64,000 nt of DNA from Macrostomum hystrix (Eukaryota; Platyhelminthes; Macrostomidae), in the NCBI GenBank assembly GCA_950097015.1, contig CATNEN010000038.1:20310001-20374000 (forward strand). Direction: 5' to 3'. The notes beneath the pieces are model-generated. The model did no database searches and was not told where the DNA came from. It was given only the letters and a program-made list of their open reading frames with translations. This document shows positions 43,385 through 56,193 of the stretch, piece by piece. Numbering within the stretch: position 1 is the stretch's first letter; the number at the start of each line of letters is the position of its first letter. A program made the translations under genes and the position numbers.

Positions 43385-43872
43385 CTGATAAGATTGATAT
43401 CTAGAGTGTGACGAGAGTGTGGTGTCTTGAGTGTGATTAGAGCGGTGTCTAGAGTGTGACGAGAGTTTTGTCTACAGAGTGACGAGAGTGGAGTCTAGAG
43501 TGTGCCGAGAGTTTGTCTAGAGTGTCACGAGAGTTTTGTCAAGAGTGTAACGAGATTTTTATCTACAGAGTGACGAGAGTGGAGTCTGGAGTGTGACGAG
43601 AGTGGTGTCTAGAGTGTGACGAGAGTATTGTCTAGAGTGTGACGAGAGTGGTGTCTAGAGTGTGACGAGAGTGGTGTCTAGAGTGTGACGAGAGTATTGT
43701 CTAGAGTGTGACGAGAGTGGTGTCTAGAGTGTGACTAGAGTATTGTCTAGAGTGTGACGAAAGTAATTTTTAGAGTGTGACGAGAGTGCGTCTGCAGTGT
43801 GACGAGAGTTTTGTCTAGAGTTTGACGAGAGTGATATGTAGAGTGTGACGAGAGTTTCGCTGAGAGTGACGA
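43385..43872. repeat. 21-bp tandem array upstream of the GPCR gene
   Basis: About 23 copies of a 21-bp unit containing GTCTAGAGTGTGACGAGAGT. It begins about 100 bp upstream of GPCR exon 1, so it overlaps the likely promoter or a 5' intron. Confidence 0.9.
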
Positions 43873-44614
43873 GCTGTGTTATGAGAACTTGGCATTCTAA
43901 TTTGTCTGAGTGCAATGGCCAGGCCATGGTTGAGTAATATGCGCCGATAAGTCCAGTTAGATTGAAACTATCGTTTAGAAATTTAGCGGGCAGTAGTTAC
44001 AAGTCTTTCTTAAGCCGAGATACGCATCTTATTGCTTTAGCTTTACTCAATGCCAGTATGCTATAACTCAAACACCGCCTTCTCGCTTATAATCGCACCT
44101 ACCCTCTGCCCTCTTTTAGAAGCAGAAGGTCGCCAATGCCAATGGCTCCCCCTCATATTGCTTGAGTGTTGCCGGGTACCAAGAATCTGAATAATTAATT
44201 AGCCAAGTCCCGTAGAAAGCCTGGCTCCCCGTATCGCTAAACTGTTCCGTGCCCTAGGCATGCACTTCTGGGCTGAAAACTATTTGGGATCTTGGCGACC
44301 AAGTTTTGCGTCGGAAATCCAGATTGGGAATCTTTAATAGGGAATATTCTGATGGGGGGAAAGTGGAATCGAATATTGGGTTTCGCGCGAGCGCGTGTAG
44401 GTCGCTTTTGTTCCCAAAGGTATGATAAACTTTTTATAAGGGACTTTTTCTCTTCGGATGGTTATAAAACCATAAATATTAGATTGCCAATGGTTGCATA
44501 GTTGCTAAGATGCTTAGAAAATTTACCTACAATCGAACCTAATTTCATGCTGTCCGATACATACTCAAACAAATAAAAATGTATTGTAACGACTGCCAAA
44601 AATTTCTACCAAGA
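43873..44614. other. Gene-free unique sequence
   Basis: No gene or repeat recognised. Confidence 0.5.
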
Positions 44615-44616
44615 AA

Positions 44617-44850
44617 ATCAACTGACTACCAAGAAACACAACTGACTACCAAGAAACACAACTGACTACCAAGAAACACAACTGACTACCAAGAAACTCA
44701 ACTGGCTACCAAGAAACTCACAACTGGCTACCAAGAAACTCATTCTGACTACCAAGAAACACAACTGACTACCAAGAAACTCAACTGACTACCAAGAAAC
44801 TCACAACTGACTACCAAGAATCTCAACTGACTACCAAGAAATTGATATAA
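44617..44850. repeat. 20-bp tandem array
   Basis: About 11 copies of GACTACCAAGAAACACAACT with small indels. Confidence 0.9.
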
Positions 44851-45264
44851 CCTGTGTAAACAATGATTTTCTGTGTAATAAAACGCAGCTTTAATTGGCA
44901 GGTTTCTTGGAAAAATTAAATCTCTTGGCCGAAAAATTGCAACTGTACTTTTGTCACTGCTTCAAACAGATGTGATGTGTCATTCTTTCTGCTCTTTACA
45001 AAATATTTTGTTTGCCTTTCTGTTTAAAGTCAGCTAACATCTAGAGAAATTTGAGTAGAATACACAAAACAAACGGAATAAATTGTGTGAGATTGGCACT
45101 TTAAAAATGCTAGCTTACTTGGATAATCTGGATTTTTATTTTACGCATATTAACTTTAAAAGGGCAGGCTAGTAATGCTATGAGTGATTTTTAATATATA
45201 TTTTATTGTAAGATTTTTAAATGCTGAAAGAATTTAAAATGACTCGAGATTTAATTCTTCCTAA
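44851..45264. other. Gene-free unique sequence
   Basis: AT-rich; nothing recognised. Confidence 0.5.
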
Positions 45265-46207
45265 GGAGTCTAGGGTAGAGTCTGAGAGAGTCTAAGGTAG
45301 TGTCTGAGGGAGTCTAAGGTAGTGTCTGAGGGTGTCTAAGGTAGTGTCTGAGGGAGTCTAAGGTAGTGTCTGAGGGAGTCTAAGGTAGTGTCTGAGGGTG
45401 TCTAAGGTAGTGTCTGAGGTAGTCTAAGGTAGTGTCTGAGGGAGTCTAAGGTAGTGTCTGAGGGAGTCTAAGGTAGTGTCTGAGGGTGTCTAAGGTAGTG
45501 TCTGAGGGAGTCTAAGGTAGTGTCTGAGGGAGTCTAAGGTAGTGTCTGAGGGAGTCTAAGGTAGTGTCTGAGGGAGTCTAAGGTAGTGTCTGAGGGAGTC
45601 TAAGGTAGTGTCTGAGGGTGTCTAAGGTAGTGTCTGAGGGTGTCTAAGGTAGTGTCTGAGGGTGTCTAAGGTAGTGTCTGAGGGAGTCTAAGGTAGTGTC
45701 TGAGGGAGTCTAAGGTAGTGTCTGAGGGTGTCTAAGGTAGTGTCTGAGGGAGTCTAAGGTAGTGTCTGAGGGAGTCTAAGGTAGTGTCTGAGGGAGTCTA
45801 AGGTAGTGTCTGAGGGTGTCTAAGGTAGTGTCTGAGGGAGTCTAAGGTAGTGTCTGAGGGAGTCTAAGGTAGTGTCTGAGGGAGTCTAAGGTAGTGTCTG
45901 AGGGAGTCTAAGGTAGTGTCTGAGGGAGTCTAAGGTAGTGTCTGAGGGAGTCTAAGGTAGTGTCTGAGGGAGTCTAAGGTAGTGTCTGAGGGAGTCTAAG
46001 GTAGTGTCTGAGGGTGTCTAAGGTAGTGTCTGAGGGTGTCTAAGGTAGTGTCTGAGGGAGTCTAAGGTAGTGTCTGAGGGAGTCTAAGGTAGTGTCTGAG
46101 GGTGTCTAAGGTAGTGTCTGAGGGTGTCTAAGGTAGTGTCTGAGGGTGTCTAAGGTAGTGTCTGAGGGAGTCTAAGGTAGTGTCTGAGGGTGTTTAAGGT
46201 AGTGTAG
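45265..46207. repeat. 22-bp tandem array
   Basis: About 43 copies of a 22-bp unit, CTAAGGTAGTGTCTGAGGGA plus GT. The only common variation is GGGAGT against GGGTGT, making it the most homogeneous minisatellite in the window. Confidence 0.95.
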
Positions 46208-46532
46208 TATGTTTTCGAGTAGTCTGGCGACACGTATTTCGCTTCAATAGTTGTGAGTACATGTCTACGAGGCTAAGACTATGCCCACCCGTTAATCCCC
46301 GTTATAAACTTATCCCTATTGGTCTCTTATACCAACAACTTTTGTGGACATTTCTCCCGTCCGAGTAGATATTACAATATCCCTGACAGGCTTGTTAGGC
46401 CAATCTTTTTGCCTGTCAACTCGGTGGACACCGCCTTATACAGATACACCCAACCTAGAGCTGCATGCATGAGTATATTGGAGCAAAATAAGTGGCTAGA
46501 GATAAATATATAGCATGCATAGAGTGGAATGG
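46208..46532. other. Gene-free unique sequence
   Basis: A 64-codon frame at 46319-46513 has no recognisable features. Nothing else seen. Confidence 0.45.
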
Positions 46533-46707
46533 ACTAGCCAGTGCTTTTGGGAAGAACTTATCCTAGTTGCTTAGGCTTAAAAGACTTCGATATACTCCAC
46601 AACACTTCATTCGCATATGATCATACTCGTATGATATACAATGAGCGAAGGACTGAGGTTTCTTAAATAAGTTGTGAGCCGCATGACCACTCGAACGTAC
46701 ATTCTCT
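46533..46707 (+). repeat. Left direct repeat flanking a 14-bp array
   Basis: Contains AAGAACTTATCCTAGTTGCT, ACAATGAGCGAAGGACTGAG and GAGCCGCATGACC. The same phrases recur in order at 47588-47745, on the other side of the array. Confidence 0.75.
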
Positions 46708-46719
46708 ATGCGATTCCTT

Positions 46720-47587
46720 ATTTGAGATTCTCAGTTTGGGATTTTCAGTTTGAGATTCTCAGTTTGGGATTATCAGTTTCGGATTCTCAGTTTAGGATTA
46801 TCAGTGTGAGATTCTCAGTTTGGGATTTTCAGTCTGGGATTCTCAGTTTGGGATTCTCAGTTTAGGATTATCAGTGTGAGATTCTCAGTTTGGGATTTTC
46901 AGTCTGGGATTCTCAGTTTGGGATTTTCAGTGTGAGATTCTCAGTTTGGGATTCTCAGCTTGGGATTCTCAGTTTAGGATTCTCAGTTTGGGATTCTCAG
47001 TTTGGGATTCTCAGTTTGGGATTCTCAGTTTGGGATTTTCAGTTTGAGATTCTCAGTTTGGGATTTTCAGTTTGGGATTTTCAGTTTGGGATTCTCAGTT
47101 TGGGATTCTCAGTTTGGGATTTTCAGTTTGGGATTCTCAGTTTAGGATTATCAGTGTGAGATTCTCAGTTTGGGATTTTCAGTCTGGGATTCTCAGTTTG
47201 GGATTTTCAGTGTGAGATTCTCAGTTTGGGATTCTCAGCTTGGGATTCTCAGTTTAGGATTCTCAGTTTGGGATTCTCAGTTTGGGATTTTCAGTTTGGG
47301 ATTCTCAGTTTGGGATTTTCAGTTTGGGATTCTCAGTTGGGATTATCAGTTGGGATTCTGAGTGTGGGATTTTCAGTCTGGGATTCTCAGTTTAGGATTC
47401 TCAGTTTGGGATTTTCAGTTTGGGATTCTCAGTTTGGGATTCTCAGTTTGGGATTCTCAGTTTGGGATTCTCAGTTGGGATTTTCAGTTTGGGATTCTCA
47501 GTGTGGGATTCTCAGTGTGGGATTTTCAGTTTGGGATTTTCAGTTTGGGATTTTCAGTTTGGGATTCTCAGTTGGAATTCTGAGTTC
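46720..47587 (+). repeat. 14-bp tandem array, copy A
   Basis: About 60 copies of TCAGTTTGGGATTC, with a TTTTCAG variant mixed in and an internal re-duplication (46800-46960 resembles 47140-47290). The unit is the same as in the larger array at 51.6-53.9 kb. Confidence 0.95.
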
Positions 47588-47745
47588 TCAGTGCTGTTGG
47601 TAAGAACTTATCTGAGTTGCTTTTGCTAAGAAGAATTCGGCACTCCATTCGCATCTGATCATATGATATATAATGAGCGAAGGACTGAAGTTTTTTGTAT
47701 AACATATGAACCGCATGACCGCTCAAACATACGTACACGTATAGT
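47588..47745 (+). repeat. Right direct repeat flanking a 14-bp array
   Basis: Contains AAGAACTTATCTGAGTTGCT, ATAATGAGCGAAGGACTGAA and GAACCGCATGACC, matching 46533-46707 with scattered differences. Confidence 0.75.
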
Positions 47746-48094
47746 TCTTCAAGTATAGAGTTTCACTATACGGTAATGTAAAAGAGGTCAATAATTCATT
47801 GAGTGTGTACATTTGCTGGGCTGCAAGACTGTTTAGATAATGCTTCCAGAAGAAGCAGAGTTGGCGGTGTGAGATCTCAATTCTTTGGCTCGGTCAACAG
47901 AAGCTGCTTGATTTGAGCAGTTCTCAGAGAGAGCGGAATAGAACGGAGAAGCGAATGACAAACTCAAACAGACATATTATTTGATTATTTATATATGCCA
48001 ATGCGTTTAACTGTTGTCAATTACTCAATTTCTGACTCATAGAACTCAATTTTGTTCTTTTAGCTTGAGTCACAGAACACAAAACTTAGTCTAC
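47746..48094. other. Gene-free unique sequence
   Basis: Nothing recognised. Confidence 0.45.
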
Positions 48095-49015
48095 ACGATG
48101 AAGATTACAGATTACAGAAGATTACAGATCACAGGTTACAGATAAAATAATTCAGATTTACGAAAATAAATCAACAAAGAACGACAAAGATCACAGATCA
48201 CAGATCACAGATTACAGAATACAGATCACAGATCACAGATTATAGATCGCAGATTACAGATTACAGATCACAGATCACAGATCACACATCACAGATCACA
48301 GATCACAGATTACAGACACAGATCACGGATTACAGAAAACAGACACAGATCACGGATTACAGATTACAGACACAGATCACGGATTACAGATCACAGATCA
48401 CAGATCACAGATCAAAGATCACAGATCACAGATCACAGATCACAGATTACAGATCACAGATCACAGATCACAGATCACAGATTACAGATCACAGATCACA
48501 GATTACCGACACAGATCACGGATTACAGATCACAGATCACAGATCACAGATTATAGATCGGAGATTACAGATCACAGATCACAGATTACAGATCACGGAT
48601 CACAGATCACAGATTGCAGATCACAGATCACAGATCACAGATCACAGATCACAGATTATAGATCGGGGATTACAGATCACAGATCACAGATTACAGATCA
48701 CAGATCACAGATCACAGATCACAGATCACAGATCACAGATTACAGATCACAGATCACAGATTACAGATCACAGATCACTGATTGGGGATCACAGATTACA
48801 GATCCCTGATTGGGATCACAGATTACAGATCACATATTACAGATCACAGATTACAGATCACATATTACAGATCACAGATTACAGATCACAGATTACAGAT
48901 CACGGAATATAGATCGCAGATTACAGATCACAGATTACAGATCACATATTACAGATCACAGATTACAGATCACATATTACAGATCGCAGATTATGGATCG
49001 CAGATTACAAAAATT
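48095..49015. repeat. 7/14-bp GATCACA tandem array
   Basis: Mixture of AGATCAC and AGATTAC heptamers, often alternating as AGATCACAGATTAC (14 bp). TATAGATCG and CGGATTAC variants recur at longer intervals. Confidence 0.9.
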
Positions 49016-49704
49016 CACTAACAAACTGACAAAAATTCCATATGCACTTTGCAAATTGATCGCCAAACGACATTCCTTATTGTTAATCAATTCAGTAAGA
49101 AACTGTCTGTCATTTACACTCAACCGCATTAGCATATTGGCATTATTTCTGTTCTGAGCTTTGTGCATCAAAGAAAAGCACATTTTGGCATTTCGCTTCA
49201 CCTGTCAATAAAAGAGCCAGAAGCGTGCACAGAATGCACACCTGGGCCTACAGCTAATTTGTTACTAAAGCATTCGCCATTCTTCATTTTCTAATCTTCT
49301 CTTTTCTGCCTGCCCGTTTGTCTGTCTGTCTGACTGTCTGTACGTGAAAAAAACTGAATTCACAAGCCAAACGTAGCTCGTAGATTCACTTTAACCTCAC
49401 ACGCATTTTCTCTTCTCTCTACAAACAGCTTTACCTAGGTAATGGGAAATCCTAGAAAAATACGAGCCAAATTCCACCGGAACTCGTCAATGATAGACCA
49501 AACTATAGCTTTACATTGTGGAGCAGCAACAGTGTATGTTCCGCTTGTGTTAATCTTCATTAGCCGACTATCTACACTGTATTTTTGATTGATTTTAGCG
49601 CATTAACTTCTTGTGTTCGACACGCTTTTACTGCGCGCCTTCTTAAACCTGAGCCAACGATTTCCTCGCATGCGAAATCTTCCACTCGCAAATCTTACCC
49701 ATTG
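49016..49704. other. Gene-free unique sequence
   Basis: A short TGTCTGTC-type stretch occurs near 49317-49340. No gene recognised. Confidence 0.5.
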
Positions 49705-50440
49705 CTTCCCCCCTTTGAAATCTTCACCCTTTGAAATCTTCCTCTTTTGAAATCAACCCCTTCTGAAATCTTCTCTATTTCTTCCCCCTTTGAAATCTTC
49801 CCCTTCTGAAATCTTCTCTATTTCTTCCCCCTTTGAAATCTTCCCCTTCTGAAATCTTCTCTATTTCTTCCCCCTTTGAAATCTTCACCCTTTGAAATCT
49901 TCACCCTTTGAAATCTTCCTCTTTTGAAATCTTCCCCTTCTGAAATCTTCCCCTACTGAAATCTTCCAATACGGAAATGTTCCCCTTCAGAAATCTTCCC
50001 CATTTCTTCCCCATTTGAAATCTTCCCCTTCTGAAATCTTCTGAATTTTTCCCTTTCTGAAATATCCCCTCTGGAATCTTCCTCTTCTTAAATCTTCCCC
50101 TTTTAAAATCTTCCTCTCACATTTCTCTTCTGAAATCCCCCTTTGAATCTTCCCTTCAGAAATCTTCCCCATTTCTTCCTCTTCTGAAATCTTCCCCTTC
50201 TGAAATCTTCCCCTTCTGAAATCTTCCCCTTCTGAAATCTTCCCCTTCTGAAATCTTCCCCTTCTGAAATCTTCCCCTTCTGAAATCTTCCCCTTCTGAA
50301 ATCTTCCCCTTCTGAAATCTTCCCCTTCTGAACTCTTCCCCTTCTGAAATCTTCCCCTTTTGAAATCTTCCCCTTCTGATATCTTCCCCTTCTGAAATCT
50401 TCCCCTTCTATAATATTCCCCTACTTGAAATCTTCCCATT
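49705..50440. repeat. 16-bp tandem array
   Basis: About 45 copies of TGAAATCTTCCCCTTC, most regular at 50180-50400, with interspersed TCTATTTCTTCCCCC blocks on the left. Confidence 0.9.
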
Positions 50441-50584
50441 CACAGCATCCCAGAAAATAGCGCGCAACTTACTTTGATCGGATATTTAGCAGATGAGCTT
50501 GCCTCCGGGCCGAGTCAGTGTGAGCAGCTAGAACGATTCCAATTGTCGAAGACAAACTGAAATATTAGAGTCGCATTTAAATCT

Positions 50585-50818
50585 TGAACGCAAGGTGCTG
50601 CAGCCTAGTGGATAAGGCGTTGGACTCTCGAACTGAAGGCCGTGGTTTCGACTCACGCCAATTAAATTGGTACCAGCTGAAGCTGGAACAGTTGAGGGTG
50701 GATCTGGCGTCCCCCCTAACCCGGTCCATGGACTGGACAACCGTACGCAGCCTTCAGAAGCGGCGCGGCGGAAGCGTGCCCGACCAGTCAGAACGGGTGT
50801 AATAAATTAGTATTATTA
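50585..50818 (+). mobile_element. tRNA-derived SINE, family B
   Basis: tRNA-like head with A-box CCTAGTGGATAAGGCGTTGG and B-box-like GTGGTTTCGACTC, then a body with GGTCCATGGACTGGACAACC and GTGCCCGACCAGTCAGAACG, ending in a TAATAAATTAGTATTATTA tail. The GTCCATGGACTGGACA module is shared with loci at 19.3 and 41.2 kb. Confidence 0.8.
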
Positions 50819-51644
50819 CTGCAGTATTATTTTAAATTATTAGCCCTACTAAACGGATGGGGACTTGTGTTACTTGAAAAAATGATAAGATAAGTTTAGC
50901 CCGACTATCGTTTTCCTAGAAACTGAAGGCAGAAGGTCACAAAAATGTCGCGGTTACTTACATCTGCTAATGGAGTCTCATATGGCTTTATCGCCAGATA
51001 AACCATCTCTCTGCTTTAAAAGTAACCCTATTATTTTACTATTTATTTCTCTGTATCTAGCTATAGCTAGTTTCCAGACCTTCTAGTTCCCTATTTTTTT
51101 CAACTGCGGTTTGGTTTGGCTAGTAAATTTATGGCCACTGAAATGCCGAGTTTATCTTGAACGAAGAACCAACTTGCTTCGCTGCCCCCATACACGCCTA
51201 TAATAGTTGTACTTCTGGTGCTAGATGTAGGAAAGGCCGAAAATCTGGCTTGGTTCTAAGAAATTATAAGCCCCCTTATACTGTAGACTACTTTATCCCC
51301 TCAAATAACTATCAGTTGAAAAAACAAGGATCCTTAAACAAGGTCAATTAAATTTAAACTTACAGGTCTATTAGTCAATGATCCTCAACAGTTGAAATAT
51401 TATTTCTTTGTAATTTTTTCTTAAGCGAATTGAATTTCCTTAAAGCAGCAGCTCTGAGGGTAGATTTTTTGACTGCTTTTATCAGCCTCTCGCCCTATCG
51501 TGCTTGTTACTTTTAAGCAGGGATCGTGATTGGCTCCTGTGTTAAGGACTACGAAAAATGCTATATATAGTAAAGTAAATGCCCAAGACCCTATAAACTT
51601 TCCCTTCGATTGAAGAGAAGAGCTTAGCAACTAGGGTAGAACAA
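50819..51644. other. Gene-free unique sequence
   Basis: A 64-codon frame at 51157-51351 is not convincing. Nothing else recognised. Confidence 0.5.
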
Positions 51645-53912
51645 AGTTTGGGATTCTCAGTTTGAGATTCTCAGTTTGGGATTCTCAGTTTCGGATTCTC
51701 AGTTTGGGATTCTCCGTTTGAGATTCTCAGTTTGGGATTCTCAGTTTGAGATTCTCCGTTTGGGATTCTCAGTTTGGGATTCTCAGTTTGAGATTCTCAG
51801 ATTGGGATTCTCAGTTTGGGATTCTCAATTTGAGATTCTCAGTTTGGAATTCTCAGTGTCCCATTCTCAGTTTGGGATTCTCAGTTTGGGATTCTCAGAT
51901 TGGGATTCTCAGTTTGGGATTCTCAGTTTGGGATTCTCAGTTTGGGATTCTCAGTTTGGGATTCTCAGATTGGGATTATCAGTTTGGGATTCTCAGTTTG
52001 AGATTCTCAATTTGAGATTCTCAGCTTGGGATTCTCAGCTTGGGATTCTCAGTTTGGGATTTTCAGTTTGGGATTCTCAGTTTGGGATTCTCAGTTTGGG
52101 ATTCTCAGTTTGGGATTCTCAGTTTGGGATTCTCAGCTTGGGATTCTCAGTTTGGGATTCTCAGTTTGGGATTCTCAGCTTGGGATTCTCAGTTTGGGAT
52201 TCTCAGTTTGGGATTCTCAGTTTGGGATTCTCAGTTTGGGATTCTCAGTTTGGGGTTCTCAGTTTAGGATTCTCAGCTTGGGATTCTCAGTTTGGGATTC
52301 TCAGTTTGGGATTCTCAGTTTGAGATTCTCAGTTTGGGATTCTCAGTTTGGGATTCTCAGTTTGGGATTCTCAGTTTGGGATTCTCAGATTGGGATTCTC
52401 AGTTTGGGATTCTCAGTTTGGGATTCTCAGCTTGGGATTCTCAGTTTGGGATTCTCAGTTTGGGATTCTCAGTTTGAGATTCTCAGTTTGAGATTCTCAG
52501 TTTGTGATTCTCAGTTTGGGATTCTCAGCTTGGGATTCTCAGTTTGGGATTCTCAGTTTGGGATTCTCAGTGTGGGATTCTCAGTTTGGGATTCTCAGTT
52601 TGGGATTCTCAGTTTGGGATTCTCAGTTTTGGATTCTCAGCTTGGGATTCTCAGTTTGGGATTCTCAGTTTGGGATTCTCAGCTTGGGATTCTCAGTTTT
52701 GGATTCTCAGTTTGGGATTCTCAGTTTGAGATTCTCAGTTTGAGATTCTCAGTTTGGGATTCTCAGCTTGGGATTCTCAGTTTGGGATTCTCAGATTGGG
52801 ATTATCAGTTTGGGATTCTCAGTTTGGGATTCTCAGCTTGGGATTCTCAGTTTGGGATTCTCAGTTTTGGATTCTCAGTTTGGGATTCTCAGTTTGAGAT
52901 TCTCAGTTTGTGATTCTCAGTTTGGGATTCTCAGCTTGGGATTCTCAGTTTGTGATTCTCAGTTTGGGATTCTCAGTGTGGGATTCTCAGTTTGGGATTC
53001 TCAGTTTGGGATTCTCAGTTTGGGATTCTCAGTTTTGGATTCTCAGCTTGGGATTCTCAGTTTGGGATTCTCAGTTTGGGATTCTCAGTCTGGGATTCTC
53101 AGTCTGGGATTCTCAGTTTGGGATCTCAGTTTGGGATTCTCAGCTTGGGATTCTCAGCTTGGGATTCTCAGTTTGGGATTCTCAGTTTGGGATTCTCAGT
53201 TAGGGATTCTCAGTGTCCCATTCTCAGTTTGGGATTCTCAGTTTGGGATTCTCAGATTGGGATTCTCAGTTTGGGATTCTCAGCTTGGGATTCTCAGTTT
53301 GGGATTCTAAGTTTGGGATTCTCTGTCTGGGATTCTCAGTTTGGGATCTCAGTTTTGGATTCTCAGCTTGGGATTCTCAGTTTGGGATTCTCAGTTTGGG
53401 ATTCTCAGTTTGGGATTCTCAGTTTGGGATTCTCAGCTTGGGATTCTCAGATTGGGATTCTCAGTTTGGGATTCTCAGTTTGGGATTCTCAGTTTGGGAT
53501 TCTCAGCTTGGGATTCTCAGCTTGGGATTCTCAGTTTGGGATTCTCAGTTTGGGATTCTCAGTTTGGGATTCTCAGTTTGAGATTCTCAGTTTGGGATTC
53601 TCAGTTTGAGATTCTCAGCTTGGGATTCTCAGTTTGGGATTCTCAGTTTGGGATTCTCAGTCTGGGATTCTCAGTCTGGGATTCTCAGTTTGGGATTCTC
53701 AGTCTGGGATTCTCAGTCTGGGATTCTCAGTTTGGGATCTCAGTTTGGGATTCTCAGCTTGGGATTCTCAGCTTGGGATTCTCAGTTTGGGATTCTCAGT
53801 TTGGGATTCTCAGTTTGGGATCTCAGTTTGGGATTCTCAGCTTGGGATTCTCAGTTTGGGATTCTCAGTTTAGGATTCTCAGTTTGGGATTATCAGTTTG
53901 GGATTCTAGGCT
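51645..53912 (+). repeat. 14-bp tandem array, copy B (2.3 kb)
   Basis: About 160 copies of TCAGTTTGGGATTC with G/A, T/C and T/A point variants. Because 14 is not a multiple of 3, each frame cycles through the same 14-residue period and stays open; the many overlapping ORFs are artefacts. Repeated blocks of variants show duplications of several hundred bp. Confidence 0.95.
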
Positions 53913-54236
53913 CAATGTGGCAGGTGGTTTTATCAATTTTTATTGATCTAGTTTTGTATAAATTAATTGTATAAATTAAGGCAAACTTCAGGTTAAATTT
54001 CAGCATTATGCTATACTAAGAAACAAATACCTTTCGCTATTATTTACAACGCCCTTGAAATGCAGTTTTTGTAAAAATCATTCAAGATTTGTTTTTGAAC
54101 CGGCTTTGAGGTGTAAAGTAAATACTATGTTTTAATTAGCAGTACAGGTGCGTATTCTAGAAAGAATAAAAATGCATTTCAAATACTGACTTGATTTAAT
54201 AGTATAATACTGATTACTTGGGCGACAAGTTATGAT
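53913..54236. other. Gene-free unique sequence
   Basis: AT-rich; nothing recognised. Confidence 0.45.
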
Positions 54237-55372
54237 CCAGAATGATTCAGAATGACGGCTGTGATTCAGAGTGACAGGCTGTGATCTAGAGTGACAGGCT
54301 GTGATCTAGAGTGACAGGCTGTGATCTAGAGTGACAGGCTGTGATCTAGAGTGACAGGCTGTGATCTAGAGTGACAGGCTGTGATCTAGAGTGACAGGCT
54401 GTGATCTAGAGTGACAGGCTGTGATCTAGAGTGACAGGCTGTGATCTAGAGTGACAGGCTATGATCTTGAGTGACAGGCTATGATCTAGAGTGACAGGCT
54501 ATGATCTAGAGTGACAGGCTGTGATCTTGAGTGACAGGCTGTGATCTTGAGTGACAGGCTGTGATCTAGAGTGACAGGCTGTGATCTAGAGTGACAGGCT
54601 GTGATCTAGAGTGACAGGCTGTGATCTAGAGTGACAGGCTGTGATCTTGAGTGACAGGCTGTGATCTTGAGTGACAGGCTGTGATCTTGAGTGACAGGCT
54701 GTGATTCAGAGTGACAGGCTGTGATTCAGAGTGACAGGCTGTGATCTTGAGAGACAGGCTGTGATTCTGAGTGACAGGCTGTATTCTAGAGTGACAGGCT
54801 GTGATCTAGAGTGACAGGCTGTGATCTAGAGTGACAGGCTGTGATCTTGAGAGACAGGCTGTGATTCTGAGTGACAGGCTGTATTCTAGAGTGACAGGCT
54901 GTGATCTAGAGTGACAGGTTGTGATCTAGAGTGACAGGCTGTGATCTAGAGTGACAGGCTGTGATCTAGAGTGACAGGCTATGATCTTGAGAGACAGGCT
55001 GTGATTCAGAGTGACAGGCTGTGATCTAGAGTGACAGGCTGTGATCTTGAGTGACAGGCTGTGATCTTGAGTGACAGGCTGTGATCTAGAGTGACAGGCT
55101 GTGATCTTGAGTGACAGGCTGTGATCTAGAGTGACAGGCTGTGATCTAGAGTGACAGGCTGTGATCTTGAGTGACAGGCTGTGATCTAGAGTGACAGGCT
55201 GTGATCTTGAGTGACAGGCTGTGATCTTGAGTGACAGCTAGGCTGTGATCTTGAGTGACAGGCTGTGATCTTGAGTGACAGCTAGGCTGTGATCTTGAGT
55301 GACAGGCTGTGATTCAGAGTGACAGGCTGTGATCTTGAGAGACAGGCTGTGATTCAGAGTGACAGGCCGTAC
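54237..55372. repeat. 20-bp tandem array
   Basis: About 56 copies of GTGATCTAGAGTGACAGGCT, with TTGAGTGAC and TCAGAGTGAC variants. Two 4-base insertions (CTAG) occur near 55230-55290. Confidence 0.95.
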
Positions 55373-56193
55373 ATTAGTTTTACAATGCACGTGAACTGTA
55401 TACCATTTAATCATGGGTTTAGATGTTTTTAAAATGAATGAAAATGCGTAAACTGCTTGACAGGAATTATAATATTGTTTAATTGAACTGTCGAATTTTC
55501 ATTTTTATCCAAAGTTCGCAACTGGATGAAAATTGTACTCGGTTTAATTTACATTCTACAAACAATATTTGTGTATAACATAGCTGAACTCATCAAAAGT
55601 GTATTAAATTCAAATTTAAATGAAAATACACTGCATATTTATATGAGTAGACTGTTAGGAAATTATTTGAAAACGGTAAGCAAATAAAAACTATACTATT
55701 TGAGAAGATAATTAAAAGGCTAATAAATAAGGTACCAGTTTTACAAATAAAATTTTATTTTGCGCATATTCTTTTATGAAACAGTAGTACATGTTAATAT
55801 TTTAGATAACAACAGTTGTTAGCAAATCGCTACTTTAAGTAACGTGGTTAGTTTGACTTTTTACATTTCAAAAATTTGTTTATAAGAAGAATCGCATGGA
55901 AACCTAGGAAATCGGCTTAATTGCGTCCAAAATATAAATATTAAAAAACCAGAGCGACAAAAAAGAAACGATTAGATTGGGTTGGAATGATATTTTTGTT
56001 AATCTGTTCAGCATTTTTACAACTTGAGTATATTTTTATAAACATAATTGCAATCTTTATTATCATACCATTCTTAAAATCCTAAAGTTTCAAAAAAGTA
56101 GAAAAAGCTGCACAGTTACATATTTTAAAATAATTTTGATATGTAAAAAATGAATGGCTTTGTTTTCTAATATTATTGACAGTTTGACGTGTC
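55373..56193. other. Gene-free region
   Basis: AT-rich, downstream of the - strand gene that ends at 56194, and likely to include its 3' UTR. Confidence 0.45.

Noticed and set aside
51676-53974. Many overlapping ORFs of FSVWDSQFGILSLG type
   Set aside because: A 14-bp unit without stops keeps every frame open with a 14-residue period; there is no flanking coding sequence.
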